Assembly (NCBI RefSeq): GCF_002291425.1 | Contig: NZ_CP014136.1 | Span: 2,294,001 to 2,358,000, forward strand | Origin: Gibbsiella quercinecans | Lineage (GTDB): Bacteria > Pseudomonadota > Gammaproteobacteria > Enterobacterales > Enterobacteriaceae | Direction of reading: 5' to 3' | Length of the DNA: 64,000 bases | In this document: positions 53,675-64,000 of the stretch, in pieces | How the letters are laid out: each line of letters starts with the position of its first letter | Position numbering within the stretch: position 1 is the stretch's first letter | Notes under the pieces: model-generated | Seen by the model: the letters and a program-made list of their open reading frames with translations, nothing else | What the model was told of the DNA's origin: nothing | Database searches by the model: none | Program-made: the position numbers and the translations under genes

Positions 53675-54391
53675 TTATAACAACGCTGTCAGCGATGCCA
53701 ACTGCGAAATCTCAATATGTGGCAGCAGCCGGCTGTCATCCGCCTGCATCAGGCTACGCTGACGATCGTTGATCCAGCAGGCCTGCAGGCCGGAACGCAG
53801 CGCGCCGGCCACGTCCGTGGTCAGATCGTCGCCCACGTGCAAAATGTACCGGGGCGCCACGCCAAGCCGATGGGCGGCCTGGTGGTACATGTCGTGATAG
53901 GGTTTTGAACGGCCATCGGGGCCGGAACGTAAAACGAATTGGAAATAGTCTGCCAGCCCGCACGCCGCCGGATCGGCATTGCCGTTGGTGATCGCCACCA
54001 GCGGGTAGCGTTCGGCCAGCGCCCGCAGAGTGTCGTGCGTCGCCTGCGGCACATCAATCTGGCTACGCCAGTGCGCGAAATCGTGCATCGCGGCATCGGC
54101 GCCGCTTGCCGCTGCGGCCTCGCTCACCCCCTGCCGGCACAGCGCCAGGTGGACGGCTCGCCAGCGCCATTCAGTGACGTCGTGGTAGATCTCCGGCTCC
54201 TGCTGGCGCAGTTCCTGGCGCAGGCGGTGAAAGTCCGCCGCCTGAAAATCACGCAGCCCCGGATGGTAGCGCTGCAAAAAGGCGACCGACTGCTGCTCGG
54301 TCTGCTTGATCACCGGGCGGTTATCGTACAGCGTGTCGTCCAGATCGAACGTCAACGCCGCAAGCGGGCGCAAGGGCCGGTAGAAACGCAT
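53675..54391 (-). CDS. yigB: HAD phosphatase YigB (riboflavin pathway phosphatase)
   Basis: 238 residues, class I HAD hydrolase: motif [13 protein letters not shown] near residue 15, motif [10 protein letters not shown], motif III Lys in [10 protein letters not shown], motif [16 protein letters not shown]. coli YigB can dephosphorylate 5-amino-6-(5-phosphoribitylamino)uracil in riboflavin synthesis and also FMN. Its start touches the xerC stop (one shared base), and it ends 15 bases before the uvrD SOS box. Confidence 0.92.
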   Translation of the reverse strand: MRFYRPLRPLAALTFDLDDTLYDNRPVIKQTEQQSVAFLQRYHPGLRDFQAADFHRLRQELRQQEPEIYHDVTEWRWRAVHLALCRQGVSEAAAASGADAAMHDFAHWRSQIDVPQATHDTLRALAERYPLVAITNGNADPAACGLADYFQFVLRSGPDGRSKPYHDMYHQAAHRLGVAPRYILHVGDDLTTDVAGALRSGLQACWINDRQRSLMQADDSRLLPHIEISQLASLTALL

Positions 54392-55302
54392 CAGGATTTC
54401 CCCCGTTTGGCGCGTGGGTGGGCGGCGTCATACACATTTGCCAGATGTTGAAAGTCAAGATGGGTATAAATTTGCGTGGTGCTCAGGTTGGCGTGGCCCA
54501 GCAGTTCCTGCACCGCGCGCAGATCGCCGCTGGATTCCAACATATGCGTGGCAAACGAGTGGCGCAGCTTATGCGGGTGGATATGGCTGTTCACCCCTTG
54601 TTTTACGCCCCACTCGGCAAAGCGCTTTTGCACATTGCGCGCCGAGATGCGTTTCCCCTGATTGGACAGGAACATCGCGTCATCTTCCGGCGCGAACAGA
54701 TCGCGCAGCGCCAGCCAGTGTTCTAGCCAGGTGACCGCCGTGCGGCCGATCGGCAGTTTGCGTTCCTTGCTACCCTTGCCCAGCACCCACACTTCGCCGG
54801 CCGCCAGATCGACATGGCGGCAGTTCAGCCCCACCAGTTCCGAAAGGCGCAGCCCAGCGCCGTACATCACTTCCAACATCGCGCGATCGCGCACGGCCAG
54901 CGGATCGTTAAGATCGATCTCCAGCAGTTGGTGCATTTCGTCCACATCGATATTTTTCGGCAGATGGCGGCCGCTGCGCGGCGTACGGATGCCCTTGGCC
55001 GGGTTGGCCTGCAATGCGCCCTGGCCCACCTGCCAATCCAGAAAGCTGCGCAGCGCCGACAGGCGCAACGCCAGGCTGGAAGCGTGCAGGCCGGCACGTT
55101 TGCTGCGCGCCGCCAGTTGGCGTACGCCGGCGGCGTCTAGCTGCGGCCACTGGGTGATACCGAGCGCCTCGGCCAGCGCGATCAGCGCCTGTAGCTGACG
55201 GGAATAGCTAAGAGTGGTCAACGGGCTAAGCTGGCGTTCAACCTTCAGGTAACGCAAAAACGCGTCCACCGGTTGCTGCAGGCCACCGCTTGAAGGGGTC
55301 AT
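54391..55302 (-). CDS. xerC: Tyrosine recombinase XerC
   Basis: 303 residues. An N-terminal SAM-like core-binding domain is followed by the catalytic domain with Arg in [13 protein letters not shown], Lys in [12 protein letters not shown], His-x-x-Arg in [11 protein letters not shown], His in [10 protein letters not shown] and the nucleophile Tyr in QIYTHLDF. With XerD it resolves chromosome dimers at dif under FtsK control. Four-base overlap with the DUF484 gene upstream; part of dapF-DUF484-xerC-yigB-uvrD. Confidence 0.96.
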   Translation of the reverse strand: MTPSSGGLQQPVDAFLRYLKVERQLSPLTTLSYSRQLQALIALAEALGITQWPQLDAAGVRQLAARSKRAGLHASSLALRLSALRSFLDWQVGQGALQANPAKGIRTPRSGRHLPKNIDVDEMHQLLEIDLNDPLAVRDRAMLEVMYGAGLRLSELVGLNCRHVDLAAGEVWVLGKGSKERKLPIGRTAVTWLEHWLALRDLFAPEDDAMFLSNQGKRISARNVQKRFAEWGVKQGVNSHIHPHKLRHSFATHMLESSGDLRAVQELLGHANLSTTQIYTHLDFQHLANVYDAAHPRAKRGKS

Positions 55303-56003
55303 AACCGCTCGATCCAGCGTTCCAGCAGCTCTGGCAGCATACGCGCCAATTGGCCGAGCATCACAGTGCCCATGCCGGGTTGGTAGTGGTGCACATCGCG
55401 GCTGCTGAAGATCACCATGCCCAAATCGCCGTTTGCTCCCATCAACGACAGGGCGACCGAGCCGACCTGGCGCGCCTGCGGCAACAGCAGCAACAGCTCC
55501 GGCCCATTCAGGCTACCAAGAAAGTGGTGATCGTCCCCCAGGCGCTGAATGCGCAGGGGCTCAAACGCCGAACGCGACAGGCCAAGGTGGGTAAAATCGG
55601 AAGGGGCGCCAATGTTCCAGCGATCGTTAAACAAGCGAATATTGGCGCCGGCCAGGCCCAGACTGCGCGCCCAGCGCTGCAGGCGGTTAAGCATATCCTG
55701 CAGGCTTTCGGCCGTGGCCAGTTCGGCCTGCAGATGCAGCAGTTGGGCGAACAGCGCTTCGTTAGCGCTGGCCTGCTCCATCAGCAGCGTGATTTCCTCT
55801 TCCAACTGGGTGATATGGTTGCGCTGCCGCGCCAGATGCCATTCCACCAGCGACACGGTGCCACGCACCGGGTGGGGAACGCGCATCTGTTCAACCTGGC
55901 GCGCATTACGGATAAAAAAATCCGGGTTCTGCAGCAGATACTGCATGATGGCGTCATCATCAAGCTCAACGCCCGTGACGGCCTGGTCTTCAACGCTCTT
56001 CAT
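55299..56003 (-). CDS. yigA: DUF484 (GAF-like) protein YigA
   Basis: 234 residues. The N-terminal region ([21 protein letters not shown]) and a coiled segment ([22 protein letters not shown]) precede a GAF-like domain ending in [21 protein letters not shown]. The family is always linked to xerC but its role is unknown. It overlaps dapF and xerC by 4 bases each, so all three are co-translated. Confidence 0.9.
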   Translation of the reverse strand: MKSVEDQAVTGVELDDDAIMQYLLQNPDFFIRNARQVEQMRVPHPVRGTVSLVEWHLARQRNHITQLEEEITLLMEQASANEALFAQLLHLQAELATAESLQDMLNRLQRWARSLGLAGANIRLFNDRWNIGAPSDFTHLGLSRSAFEPLRIQRLGDDHHFLGSLNGPELLLLLPQARQVGSVALSLMGANGDLGMVIFSSRDVHHYQPGMGTVMLGQLARMLPELLERWIERL

Positions 56004-56824
56004 AAGTGAATAAATCCGTCATAGACATGGGTTGCCGGGCCCGTCATAAACAGCGGGCTGCCCGGCCCCTTCCAGCGAATATGCAGGCTGCCGCCCGGCA
56101 ATTCGACATGCACTTCTTCTGACAGCAATTCCTGCTGAATGCCAATGGCCACGGCCGCACAGGCGCCGCTGCCGCAGGCCTGCGTCTCGCCGGCGCCGCG
56201 CTCGAAAACGCGCAGCTTGATGTGCTCACGGCTGACCACCTGCATAAAGCCAATGTTTGCCCGCTCCGGGAAACGCTCATGGTTTTCCAACACCGGCCCA
56301 AGCAACTCAACCTTGGCGGTTTGTACATCATCCACCTGTAAAACACAATGCGGGTTGCCCATGGAAACCACGCCGCACAGCACCGTGTGTTCCGCCGCGC
56401 GCATAATGTAGGTTTTCTCTGCTTTTACCGCGCGGAACGGCACCGCCTGGGGATCAAAATTCGGCTCGCCCATGTTGACGCAGACCAATTCGTCATCGGT
56501 CACACTCAGCACCATGCGCCCGGTCTGGGTGCTGACGCGAATGTCGCGCTTGTTGGTCAACCCTTTCAGCCGTACAAAACGGGCGAAACAGCGGGCGCCA
56601 TTGCCGCACTGCGCCACTTCACTGCCATCGGCATTGAAGATACGGTAGTGGAAATCAAGTTCCGGATCGTAAGGCGGTTCCACGATCAACAGCTGATCAA
56701 AACCCACGCCCAAATGCCGATCGGACAGGCGCCGGATCAGCTCAGGGGAAAAATAGACATTCTGTGTAACGGCATCGACCACCATAAAGTCGTTGCCCAG
56801 GCCGTGCATTTTGGAGAACTGCAT
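56000..56824 (-). CDS. dapF: Diaminopimelate epimerase DapF
   Basis: 274 residues, as E. coli. The two catalytic cysteines are in [13 protein letters not shown] (near 73) and [13 protein letters not shown] (near 217); the start [20 protein letters not shown] is canonical. It converts LL- to meso-diaminopimelate for lysine and peptidoglycan synthesis. First gene of the dapF-yigA-xerC-yigB-uvrD run, 117 bases after lptM. Confidence 0.96.
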   Translation of the reverse strand: MQFSKMHGLGNDFMVVDAVTQNVYFSPELIRRLSDRHLGVGFDQLLIVEPPYDPELDFHYRIFNADGSEVAQCGNGARCFARFVRLKGLTNKRDIRVSTQTGRMVLSVTDDELVCVNMGEPNFDPQAVPFRAVKAEKTYIMRAAEHTVLCGVVSMGNPHCVLQVDDVQTAKVELLGPVLENHERFPERANIGFMQVVSREHIKLRVFERGAGETQACGSGACAAVAIGIQQELLSEEVHVELPGGSLHIRWKGPGSPLFMTGPATHVYDGFIHL

Positions 56825-56941
56825 ATCATACTCCGCTATCTGGACGAGCTATCCGCCTATCCCCTTCACCCGGCAAGCACATCGCCTGCCGCGGGGCTGC
56901 CAGGGTATCGAACGCGGCCAACCTGCCACCGCGCTCGCACA

Positions 56942-57139
56942 TTACGGGTTGCTCATTGACGAATGTTGCTGTGTACCAGATGCATCTTGCTGGTTTTTCT
57001 GCGTTTGCTCACCCGTTTGCACCGGCTTGGTAGCCGCTTTCTGTTCGGCAGGTGGGAAGTAGAGCGGGCCCTTCAGGCCACAGCCAGAGAGCCCGGCAAG
57101 CAGAACTGCCATCAGCGCATAGCGTAGTTGTTTTTTCAT
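56942..57139 (-). CDS. lptM: LPS-assembly lipoprotein LptM (YifL)
   Basis: 65 residues from the ATG at 57139 (an ATG at 57145 adds two). Signal MKKQLRYALMAVLLAGLSGC with the acylated Cys at 20, then the conserved GLKGPLYFPPAEQKA that binds the LptD/LptE translocon, and a Gln/Ser-rich tail. LptM helps oxidative maturation of LptD in the outer membrane. Divergent from cyaY. Confidence 0.9.
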   Translation of the reverse strand: MKKQLRYALMAVLLAGLSGCGLKGPLYFPPAEQKAATKPVQTGEQTQKNQQDASGTQQHSSMSNP

Positions 57140-57176
57140 TTGCATTAATGCCTGTAATTCATGCGTCTAAGCTCTC

Positions 57177-57182
57177 TATAAT
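57177..57182 (+). promoter_or_regulatory. Consensus -10 (TATAAT) upstream of cyaY
   Basis: A perfect TATAAT 36 bases before the cyaY ATG. The -35 is weak (TGTAAT, 18 bases upstream). Confidence 0.5.
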
Positions 57183-57217
57183 CGCAGGTGGATCATGAAA
57201 AGCAATAGGAATCGAAT

Positions 57218-57538
57218 ATGAACGACAGTGAGTTTCACCAGTTGGCCGACCAACTGATGCTGAATATTGAGCAAGCTCTGGACGATTTTGTTGGGGAAGC
57301 CGACATCGATTACGAAACCAACGGCGGCGTCATGACGCTAAGCTTTGAGAACGGCAGCAAAATTATCATCAACCGCCAGGAGCCGCTGCACCAGATCTGG
57401 CTGGCAACCAAAACGGGCGGCTACCACTTTAACTACCGCAGCGGCGATTGGTTATGCGATCGCAGCGAGCAGCCGTTTTATACGCTGCTCAGCGAAGCGG
57501 CCAGCGCCCAGGCGGGGGAAGACATCCGCTTCGGCTAA
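57218..57538 (+). CDS. cyaY: Frataxin homologue CyaY
   Basis: 106 residues, same as E. coli. The acidic first helix ([32 protein letters not shown]) binds iron; the beta-sheet has the Trp in [14 protein letters not shown]. It binds IscS and tunes Fe-S cluster assembly with iron supply. Convergent with cyaA, with 13 bases between stops. Confidence 0.95.
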   Translation: MNDSEFHQLADQLMLNIEQALDDFVGEADIDYETNGGVMTLSFENGSKIIINRQEPLHQIWLATKTGGYHFNYRSGDWLCDRSEQPFYTLLSEAASAQAGEDIRFG

Positions 57539-57551
57539 CCCCTCGCCGGCC

Positions 57552-60110
57552 TCAGTAGAGCTGGAAATGCTGTTTCATTGACAGCGGCGCCCCTTCGGGC
57601 ACGGTGAGACACAGGTTCGACAGGGTATTGCTGCGGAACGGGATCACCTGCGTGCCGCCGTCGAGCTGCACAATCTGGTAAAACTGCGGCAGATTGAAAT
57701 TGATGAAGCTGGAACCGTAGGTAAAGCGATCGTGGGATGAGGAATAGAAACGGCTCACGTCGCGCACCAGCTCTTCTTTGCTGCCTTCGCAGTGGTGGTA
57801 AACCTCAACCCGGTTAGACTCATCCAGAATATAAATATTGAAGCCCTTGTCGTCCGTGGTGTCTTCGAAAAAGAACTGGATGATCCCTTCGCTGGCAAAA
57901 CCATCCACCACCGGCGGCAGGTGCACCTGATCGGTTTCCACCTTGATCGACAACCCGTGCAGCTTGTTGTTGGAAATGGCGCCGTAAAACTCAATGGCGT
58001 TTTCCAGCTTCTGTACCGACACGCTTAGCCGCTCAAAGAACAGCCCCCAGGTTTGCCCCGCCACGCGCACCGCTTTGAAACGGCCCGGCTCCAGGCGGGT
58101 GCTGGACAAACGCAGCTCAATGCATTCGGAAACCAACTGCTGGATACGGGTGCGGATCAGCCCGCGCAAATGCTGGCTATAGCAGAATACTTCCACCGAC
58201 TCCGGCGGCGCAGCGTCCTGGTGCATCTTGCCCAAAATGGTTTTCAGCGCTTCCAGCACCGATTGCTCGCCGCTGAAATGCAGGGTACGCACCTCATTCC
58301 ACGAGTTGCGGTACAGCAGATCGATACTGCCCACCAGGCACTGTTGCTGCTGGCCGAAGCTGAACACATCCAGCTTGCGGAAATCAAAATGCACCACCTG
58401 ATTGCGGAACGCCGCGGTCGGATCGTGTTCCAGGTTGACGATAATCGCCAGGTGGCGAATTTCACACGGGCTGTACAGCGCCTTCGGCGACGGGGCCGGC
58501 AGGCGCAGCGGGAAGTGGTGCGACACATCGGACACCAGTTCTTGCAACTTGGCGATATCGCACAGGTTGCCGCTCTTGATATGCAGACGGGTGCTCGGCG
58601 TCAGCAGGCCGTTGAAGTAGGCCCAGGCCACCAGCTTGTTCAGGTAGCGGTTATATTCCAGCGGCTGATGGCTGACGATGGTACTCATCGCTGGCGCCTG
58701 ATTGTACAGATACCAGCCGGTGCGGTTGGCACGGCCGATCGGCACGTGGATGAAGGTCAGATCGCGTTCGGAAAGATCCGGCGATATCTGCGGGTTCACC
58801 AGCGTCACTTTGCCGGGCAGCGCCTCAAAGGCGGCGTACAGTTTACGGGTCAGCACCCCGATATCCTGCGGGCTGGCGCTGATGCTAAGGTTGTTACGGC
58901 GGGCAAAGCGAATCAAGTTGCGGTAGCTTTGCATCATCGCATCGAGCAATTCGTTATGCGCCTCACGCACCCGTTCAATCTTCCAGTTGGCGCGGTTATC
59001 CAGAATCGCCAGGCGCTCTTCATCCCAACCCCAGGCGCTGACCAGTTGGCTCAGGATTTCACGCCGCCAGCCGACGCACGCTTTACTGTTGGATTGGGAG
59101 AGTTTTTCACAGACTTTCAGATAAAAACAGCGGCGGGCAAGATCAAGGCGGGTCGTATCGTTGATTTCGGTCAGGTAGTGGGTCACCCGTTCCAACATCA
59201 TACAGTAGGCATCCAGCCCAAAACAAACGATATCGCCCGCATGCAGGCGTTGCTTGATGTCCATCGCCAGCAGTTGCGTATTGGGGTATTCCCAGGAATA
59301 GGCTTCCAGCAACAGCGTCTTCAACACCGCCTTGTACGGCGAGTCGATGCTTTTATACAGCTGCCACAGGCTGGCACCGAAGTATTCTTCCGCCGACAGG
59401 GTGCTCAGGCCGCCGAGATCCAGCCATTCATTGGGCGTTAGCGCGCCTTGCGCATACAGCGACAGCACATATTCGTCGTAGTGGGCTTCTTCTTCGCCGG
59501 GCACCATGTTCCACAGAATTCGTTTACCGGCCAGGCGCACCGCGGTGCGGTAAAATTCGTCCAGCAACAGAATATGCTGGGTGGAGCCGCAGTCTTCGCC
59601 GCCCAGGTTGCCGCTTTCGTTATGGCGGAAGCGGTTCTCGTCGATCAGGAAGAAGCTGACTTCCACCCCCATCGACGCCGCCCATTTTTCCAGCAAGCTG
59701 CATTTCTGCTGCAAACGGTTGCGCTCTTCGCCATCGAGCCAGGACTGGTGGCACACCCAGATGTCGAGATCCGACCGGCTGCTTTGGCCGATCGATGAGG
59801 TGCTGCCCATCGAGTAAATGCCGGTAATCGGCAGTTCACCGCTGGCCTGCGCGGCTAAGGCGCTGCCCCATTTATCTTCTAAATCATCAAGGTATTGTTT
59901 TTGGTTTTCGTCAGGCGTGTAGAGACAGATGCCATGGGGAACGTTACCATTCAGGTAGCCCGGCATCAGTGGATGATGGAAATGCAATAAGGCCGGCAGC
60001 AGACTGTAGACCCGTTGAAAAGCGGGTTTCATGGCCGCCAGAGCGCGATCGATACGCAGTTGGTTGATCGCATCTTGCCTTTGTTTCAGTGTCTCGATGT
60101 AGAGGTACAA
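57552..60110 (-). CDS. cyaA: Class I adenylate cyclase CyaA
   Basis: 852 residues from a TTG start at 60110 (TTGTACCTCTACATCGAG), the same rare start used by E. coli cyaA, where it limits translation. The N-terminal catalytic half has the nucleotidyltransferase pattern [20 protein letters not shown] near residues 106-127; the C-terminal half is regulatory and responds to phosphorylated EIIA-Glc. It makes cAMP for CRP. A CRP box in the promoter region suggests feedback. Convergent with cyaY and divergent from hemC. Confidence 0.96.
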   Translation of the reverse strand: MYLYIETLKQRQDAINQLRIDRALAAMKPAFQRVYSLLPALLHFHHPLMPGYLNGNVPHGICLYTPDENQKQYLDDLEDKWGSALAAQASGELPITGIYSMGSTSSIGQSSRSDLDIWVCHQSWLDGEERNRLQQKCSLLEKWAASMGVEVSFFLIDENRFRHNESGNLGGEDCGSTQHILLLDEFYRTAVRLAGKRILWNMVPGEEEAHYDEYVLSLYAQGALTPNEWLDLGGLSTLSAEEYFGASLWQLYKSIDSPYKAVLKTLLLEAYSWEYPNTQLLAMDIKQRLHAGDIVCFGLDAYCMMLERVTHYLTEINDTTRLDLARRCFYLKVCEKLSQSNSKACVGWRREILSQLVSAWGWDEERLAILDNRANWKIERVREAHNELLDAMMQSYRNLIRFARRNNLSISASPQDIGVLTRKLYAAFEALPGKVTLVNPQISPDLSERDLTFIHVPIGRANRTGWYLYNQAPAMSTIVSHQPLEYNRYLNKLVAWAYFNGLLTPSTRLHIKSGNLCDIAKLQELVSDVSHHFPLRLPAPSPKALYSPCEIRHLAIIVNLEHDPTAAFRNQVVHFDFRKLDVFSFGQQQQCLVGSIDLLYRNSWNEVRTLHFSGEQSVLEALKTILGKMHQDAAPPESVEVFCYSQHLRGLIRTRIQQLVSECIELRLSSTRLEPGRFKAVRVAGQTWGLFFERLSVSVQKLENAIEFYGAISNNKLHGLSIKVETDQVHLPPVVDGFASEGIIQFFFEDTTDDKGFNIYILDESNRVEVYHHCEGSKEELVRDVSRFYSSSHDRFTYGSSFINFNLPQFYQIVQLDGGTQVIPFRSNTLSNLCLTVPEGAPLSMKQHFQLY

Positions 60111-60205
60111 GACGTCTCGCCTGATTATCCCGGTGTTTGGAAAAAACCGTATTTTTTGCCAGCGTCGTAAGTTTAGAAGAATAATTGACGACTTATTGCT
60201 GGAAA

Positions 60206-60221
60206 CGTGATCAATCTAACA
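60206..60221 (-). promoter_or_regulatory. CRP box of the cyaA promoter
   Basis: On the cyaA strand, AGGTGTTAGATTGATCACGT differs by one base from the known E. coli cyaA CRP site (TGTTA-N6-TCACG core). It lies about 100 bases upstream of the TTG start and supports cAMP-CRP repression of cyaA. The 303-base gap 60111-60413 otherwise holds only the two promoters. Confidence 0.8.
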
Positions 60222-60354
60222 CCTTGCTGATTGACCGTAAAGGAGGTAACGCGACACAATCGTGAGTCTAACCCACGCCCACGCATGCTAGCGCCCCACC
60301 TTCCCATGCCGCCCATTGATTCCATTACCCTTTCTGTGCCTATGGCTTCTTACA

Positions 60355-60383
60355 CTGACAGTTTTCCCTCTCGGTGGTAGGAT
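60355..60383 (+). promoter_or_regulatory. Sigma-70 promoter of hemCDXY
   Basis: CTGACA (60355-60360), 17-base spacer, TAGGAT (60378-60383), with AAGGAG (60396-60401) as ribosome site before hemC. Confidence 0.6.
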
Positions 60384-60413
60384 GGGCAAAGAATAAAGGA
60401 GCGGTAACCAGCA

Positions 60414-61355
60414 ATGTTAGACAGAATTATTAGAATTGCCACCCGACAAAGCCCTCTTGCGCTCTGGCAAGCACAATATGTGCAACAGCGCCTGATGGCC
60501 AGCCATCCTGGCCTGCAGGTTGAGCTGGTGCCGATGGTCACGCGCGGCGACATTATCCTGGATACGCCGCTGGCGAAAGTGGGCGGTAAGGGCCTGTTTG
60601 TCAAAGAACTTGAGCTGGCATTGCTGGAAAACCGCGCGGACATCGCCGTGCACTCCATGAAAGATGTGCCCGTCGCGTTCCCCGCAGGGCTGGGGCTGGT
60701 GACCATTTGTGAACGCGACGATCCGCGCGATGCGTTTGTCTCCAACCATTTCGCCACCCTGGACGCCCTGCCCCAGGGCAGTTGCGTGGGCACCTCGAGC
60801 CTGCGCCGCCAGTGCCAGCTGCGCCATTATCGGCCAGATCTGGTGGTGCGCGATCTGCGCGGCAACGTCGGCACCCGCCTGGCGAAGCTGGATAACGGCG
60901 ATTACGACGCCATTATTCTGGCGGCGGCCGGGTTGAAACGCCTGGGCCAGCAACAGCGTATCCGCTGCCCGCTAAGCACCGAAATTTCCCTGCCGGCCGT
61001 CGGCCAGGGCGCCGTCGGCATTGAATGCCGGCTCGACGATAATGTCACCCGTGCGCTGCTGGCCCCGCTTAACCACAGTGAGACGCAGGCCCGCGTACAG
61101 GCGGAGAGAGCCATGAACACCCGGCTGGAAGGCGGTTGCCAGGTGCCTATCGCCAGCTATGCCGAGCTGGCGGACGGCACGATATGGCTGCGCGCGCTGG
61201 TCGGTTCGCCGGATGGCAAGCAGATAATACGTGGCGAACGCCGCGGCCCGGTGGCGCAGGCGGAACAGATGGGCATTGCGCTGGCGGAAGAACTGCTGGC
61301 CAAGGGTGCGCGTGAAATCCTGCGCGACGTTTATCAAGGGCAGCCCCCCGCATGA
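60414..61355 (+). CDS. hemC: Hydroxymethylbilane synthase HemC
   Basis: 313 residues, as E. coli. Start [20 protein letters not shown]; Asp in [12 protein letters not shown] is catalytic (near residue 84); the cofactor-bearing Cys is in LEGGCQVPI (near 242). It polymerises four porphobilinogen units. First gene of hemCDXY, overlapping hemD by 4 bases. Confidence 0.97.
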   Translation: MLDRIIRIATRQSPLALWQAQYVQQRLMASHPGLQVELVPMVTRGDIILDTPLAKVGGKGLFVKELELALLENRADIAVHSMKDVPVAFPAGLGLVTICERDDPRDAFVSNHFATLDALPQGSCVGTSSLRRQCQLRHYRPDLVVRDLRGNVGTRLAKLDNGDYDAIILAAAGLKRLGQQQRIRCPLSTEISLPAVGQGAVGIECRLDDNVTRALLAPLNHSETQARVQAERAMNTRLEGGCQVPIASYAELADGTIWLRALVGSPDGKQIIRGERRGPVAQAEQMGIALAEELLAKGAREILRDVYQGQPPA

Positions 61356-62092
61356 CCATCCTGGTAACCCGCCCATCCCCGGCAGGGGAGCAGTTGGTGA
61401 GCCGCCTGCGCGCGCTTGGCCGGGTTGCCTATCATGCGCCGTTGATCGATTTCGCCCCCGGGGGCGATTTGCCCAGGCTGCCGCAGGCGCTGCAGCAATT
61501 GAACCCGGGCGATCTGGTATTCACGCTGTCGCAGCACGCGGTCAGCTATGCCAACGCCGTTATTCGCCGCGCTGGGTTTCAATGGCCGGCGCACCTGGCC
61601 TATTATGCTATAGGCCGCACCACCGCATTGGCGCTGCACCGCGTCAGCAGCCTGCCGGTAGATTACCCGCGCGAGCAGGAAACCAGCGAAACGCTGCTGC
61701 TAATGCCGGCGCTGCAGGCGCTGTCAAACCGCCAGGCGGTTATCCTGCGCGGCAACGGCGGGCGGGCGCTGCTCGGCAACACGTTGCGTGAACGCGGCGG
61801 CGCCGTAAGCTATTATGAATGTTATCAACGCAGCCCGGTGCATTACGACGGCGCAGAGCAAAGCGCTCACTGGCAGCGGGCCGGTGTCAATACGCTGGTA
61901 GTGACCAGCGGCGAAATGTTAAAACAGCTTCACACTTTAGTTCCTGATTACTACCGTTCGACATGGCTTTTGCAGTGCCGCCTGGTGGTCGTCAGCGAAC
62001 GCTTGGCTACCCTCGCCCAGGCATTGGGATGGAGCGCAGTTCGGGTAGCTGATAACGCCGATAATGACGCGCTGATACGCGCGCTACAATAA
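61352..62092 (+). CDS. hemD: Uroporphyrinogen-III synthase HemD
   Basis: 246 residues, standard length. Two flexible lobes with the N-terminal [20 protein letters not shown] and conserved residues in YAIGRTTA and [11 protein letters not shown]. It closes and flips ring D of hydroxymethylbilane. Translationally coupled to hemC, with hemX starting 23 bases later. Confidence 0.95.
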   Translation: MTILVTRPSPAGEQLVSRLRALGRVAYHAPLIDFAPGGDLPRLPQALQQLNPGDLVFTLSQHAVSYANAVIRRAGFQWPAHLAYYAIGRTTALALHRVSSLPVDYPREQETSETLLLMPALQALSNRQAVILRGNGGRALLGNTLRERGGAVSYYECYQRSPVHYDGAEQSAHWQRAGVNTLVVTSGEMLKQLHTLVPDYYRSTWLLQCRLVVVSERLATLAQALGWSAVRVADNADNDALIRALQ

Positions 62093-62115
62093 ACCTGACT
62101 ATGGAACGTGCCATT

Positions 62116-63240
62116 ATGACGGAACAAAACCCCCCATCAGCACCGGTTGAAGAGCCGGCTCGTAAGGCTGAAAGCCCGCAGCAGCCAGAAGCGAACAGCC
62201 GTAAAGGTAAGAACACCGGCGCTGCCCTGGGCGCGATTGCCATCGTGCTGGTGATTGCGCTAGGCGCTGGCGGTTATTACCACACGCACAAGCAGGCACA
62301 AATGTTGATCGCCGCCAATCAGGATCTGCAGAGCCAGTTGGCTACGCTGCAGCAAAGCCAGCAGCAGGAAAAGCGTGCGCTGGAAAACATGCTGCAGCAA
62401 CAGGGCACATCGCTGGCCACCGCCGATCGTGAACAGGCTGCTCTTGCGCGCCAACTGAATGAGCTGCAGGAAAAGGTCGCCGTGATCTCCGGCAGCGACG
62501 CCAAAACCTGGTTGCTGGCCCAGGCCGATTTCCTGGTGAAAATGGCCGGCCGCAAGCTGTGGGGCGATCAGGACGTCAACACCGCCGCGGCGCTGCTGAA
62601 AAGCGCCGACGCCAGCCTGGCGGACATGAACGATCCGAGCCTGATCGACGTGCGCCGGGCGATTACCGAAGACGTCAGCACGCTGTCTACCGTGGCTCAG
62701 GTCGATTTTGACGGCATCATCCTGAAGGTCAACCAACTGGCCAATCAGGTGGATAACCTGCGCCTGGCGGACAACGACAGCGACGAGTCGCCGATGGATG
62801 AAGACAGCAGCGAGCTGTCCAGTTCGATCAGCGAATGGCGCCAGAACCTGAGCAAAAGCTGGCATAACTTTATGGCGGACTTCATTACCATCCGCCGCCG
62901 TGATACCAGCGCAGAACCATTGCTGGCGCCGAATCAGGACATCTACCTGCGCGAAAATATCCGTTCACGCCTGCTGATTGCCGCCCAGGCGATCCCGCGT
63001 CATCAGGATGAGGTGTATAAACAGTCGCTGGAAACTGTTTCAACCTGGGTGCGCGCCTATTTCGACACCAGCGATTCCACCACCAAAGCGTTCCTGGAAG
63101 AGCTGGACGGCCTGAGCCAACAGTCGATCTCCATGGATGTGCCGAGCCAGTTGAAAAGCCAGCCGCTGCTGGAAAAACAGATGCAGACCCGGGTGCGCAA
63201 CCTGCTTGCCCAGGGCCCTGCAGCCCATCAGGAGGGATAA
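62116..63240 (+). CDS. hemX: HemX family protein
   Basis: 374 residues from the ATG at 62116 ([20 protein letters not shown]), preferred over 62101 by family starts and GGAAC upstream. One membrane segment (near residues 36-56: [19 protein letters not shown]) follows an acidic tail, then a Gln-rich coiled coil (about 60-125) and a soluble region. Once thought a SAM-dependent uroporphyrinogen methylase, but no methyltransferase motifs are seen; true role unclear. It lies 3 bases before hemY. Confidence 0.9.
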   Translation: MTEQNPPSAPVEEPARKAESPQQPEANSRKGKNTGAALGAIAIVLVIALGAGGYYHTHKQAQMLIAANQDLQSQLATLQQSQQQEKRALENMLQQQGTSLATADREQAALARQLNELQEKVAVISGSDAKTWLLAQADFLVKMAGRKLWGDQDVNTAAALLKSADASLADMNDPSLIDVRRAITEDVSTLSTVAQVDFDGIILKVNQLANQVDNLRLADNDSDESPMDEDSSELSSSISEWRQNLSKSWHNFMADFITIRRRDTSAEPLLAPNQDIYLRENIRSRLLIAAQAIPRHQDEVYKQSLETVSTWVRAYFDTSDSTTKAFLEELDGLSQQSISMDVPSQLKSQPLLEKQMQTRVRNLLAQGPAAHQEG

Positions 63241-63243
63241 GCC

Positions 63244-64000
63244 ATGTTACGCGTGTTATTCCTGTTCCTGGTGCTGATTGCCAGCGTGGTGCTTGGGCCG
63301 ATGCTGGCCGGCCATCAGGGCTATGTGCTGATTCAAACCGATAACTACAACGTTGAAACCAGCGTCACCGGCCTGGTGATCATGGGCATTCTGCTGTTCG
63401 TGGTGCTGTTTGCGATCGAATGGATCCTGCGCCGGATGTTCCGCACCGGCGCCCGCACCCGCGGTTGGTTCCTTGGCCGCAAACGCAGCCGGGCGCGCAA
63501 GCAAACCAAAGCGGCGCTGATCAAGCTGGCGGAAGGCGATTACAAACAGGTGGAAAAACTGCTGACGCGCAACGCCGACCATGCGGAGCAACCGGTGGTG
63601 AACTACCTGCTGGCCGCCGAAGCGGCGCAACAGCGTGGGGATGAGTTCCGCACCAACCAATACCTGGAGCGCGCCGCCGAAGCGGCGGATACCGATCAAC
63701 TGCCGGTCGATATCACTCGGGTGCGTATCCAACTGGCGCAGGGCGAAGTGCATGCGGCGCGCCACGGGGTCGATCGCCTGCTGAACCAGGCGCCACGCCA
63801 CCCGGAAGTGCTGCGCCTGGCGGAACAGGCCTACCTGCGCACCGGCGCCTATGCCTCGCTGCTGGAAATTCTGCCTTCAATGAGCAAAGTGAAGCTCCAT
63901 AGCGAAAGCGAGCTGCAAGCGCTGCAGCAGCAGGCCTATATCGGCCTGATGAACCAGGCGATGGCGGATGAAGGCAGTGACGGGCTGAAACGCTGGTGGA
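63244..64000 (+). CDS. hemY: HemY, TPR-containing membrane protein (3' end outside window)
   Basis: The frame is open from ATG 63244 to the window edge (252 complete codons; E. coli HemY has about 398). Two membrane segments (residues 1-20 and about 40-60) flank a short periplasmic loop, followed by a basic region (LGRKRSRARKQTK) and TPR-like helices (LLTRNADHAEQPVVNYLLAA, QAPRHPEVLRLAEQAYLRTG). It is linked to a late step of haem synthesis in the operon hemCDXY, but mechanism is unknown. Confidence 0.93.
   Translation, partial: MLRVLFLFLVLIASVVLGPMLAGHQGYVLIQTDNYNVETSVTGLVIMGILLFVVLFAIEWILRRMFRTGARTRGWFLGRKRSRARKQTKAALIKLAEGDYKQVEKLLTRNADHAEQPVVNYLLAAEAAQQRGDEFRTNQYLERAAEAADTDQLPVDITRVRIQLAQGEVHAARHGVDRLLNQAPRHPEVLRLAEQAYLRTGAYASLLEILPSMSKVKLHSESELQALQQQAYIGLMNQAMADEGSDGLKRWW

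Noticed and set aside
58053-59441. 462-codon forward frame opposite cyaA
   Set aside because: Antisense shadow of a highly conserved adenylate cyclase gene, with no ribosome site or family similarity.

Overview
The window looks like chromosome of a GC-rich Serratia-type enterobacterium (Yersiniaceae). Nearly every housekeeping protein reads as a close relative of the E. coli K-12 one, gene order follows E. coli in two long blocks, and codon use is GC-rich except in one visibly AT-rich stretch (about 29.3-40.2 kb). The genus is inferred from overall feel, not from a search.

Block 1 (1-22.3 kb) matches the E. coli liv-ftsYEX-zntA neighbourhood: a PLP aminotransferase (partial), livFGMHK for branched-chain amino acid uptake, panM, then an inserted L-rhamnonate catabolic operon (IclR regulator, DapA-type aldolase, rhmD, rhmT) where E. 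coli has livJ, followed by rpoH, ftsX-ftsE-ftsY, rsmD, yhhL, yhhM, yhhN, zntA behind a MerR-type promoter, tusA, yhhQ behind a probable preQ1 riboswitch, and dcrB. Next comes the glycerol-3-phosphate region (22.3-29.3 kb): glpCBA (anaerobic G3P dehydrogenase) divergent from glpT and glpQ, with GlpR- and CRP-like sites between.

The accessory stretch (29.3-40.2 kb) starts with a possible transposase scrap and holds (a) a four-gene chaperone-usher fimbrial operon with a perfect FNR-like box upstream and a tip adhesin whose C-terminal end is frameshifted, and (b) a five-gene sugar or sugar-acid cluster (FadR-type GntR regulator, MFS transporter, HpcH/HpaI aldolase, FGGY kinase, YhcH/YiaL-type protein) with twin perfect TTGTCGACAA operators. 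I cannot assign a substrate to (b); it is the best candidate here for an undescribed pathway.

Block 2 (40.3-64 kb) matches the E. coli yigL-to-hem region: yigL, pldB, rhtB, rhtC, recQ, pldA, yigI, rarD, an AbrB-family membrane protein, corA with a structured leader and possible leader peptide, a 141-bp MITE-like element, a WbuC-type cupin, uvrD with a LexA-like box, yigB, xerC, a DUF484 gene, dapF, lptM, cyaY, cyaA (TTG start, CRP box) and hemCDXY (hemY partial). The two backbone blocks are far apart in E. coli, so the glp/island segment marks a rearrangement relative to that genome. No rRNA, tRNA, CRISPR array, prophage or intact insertion sequence was seen.
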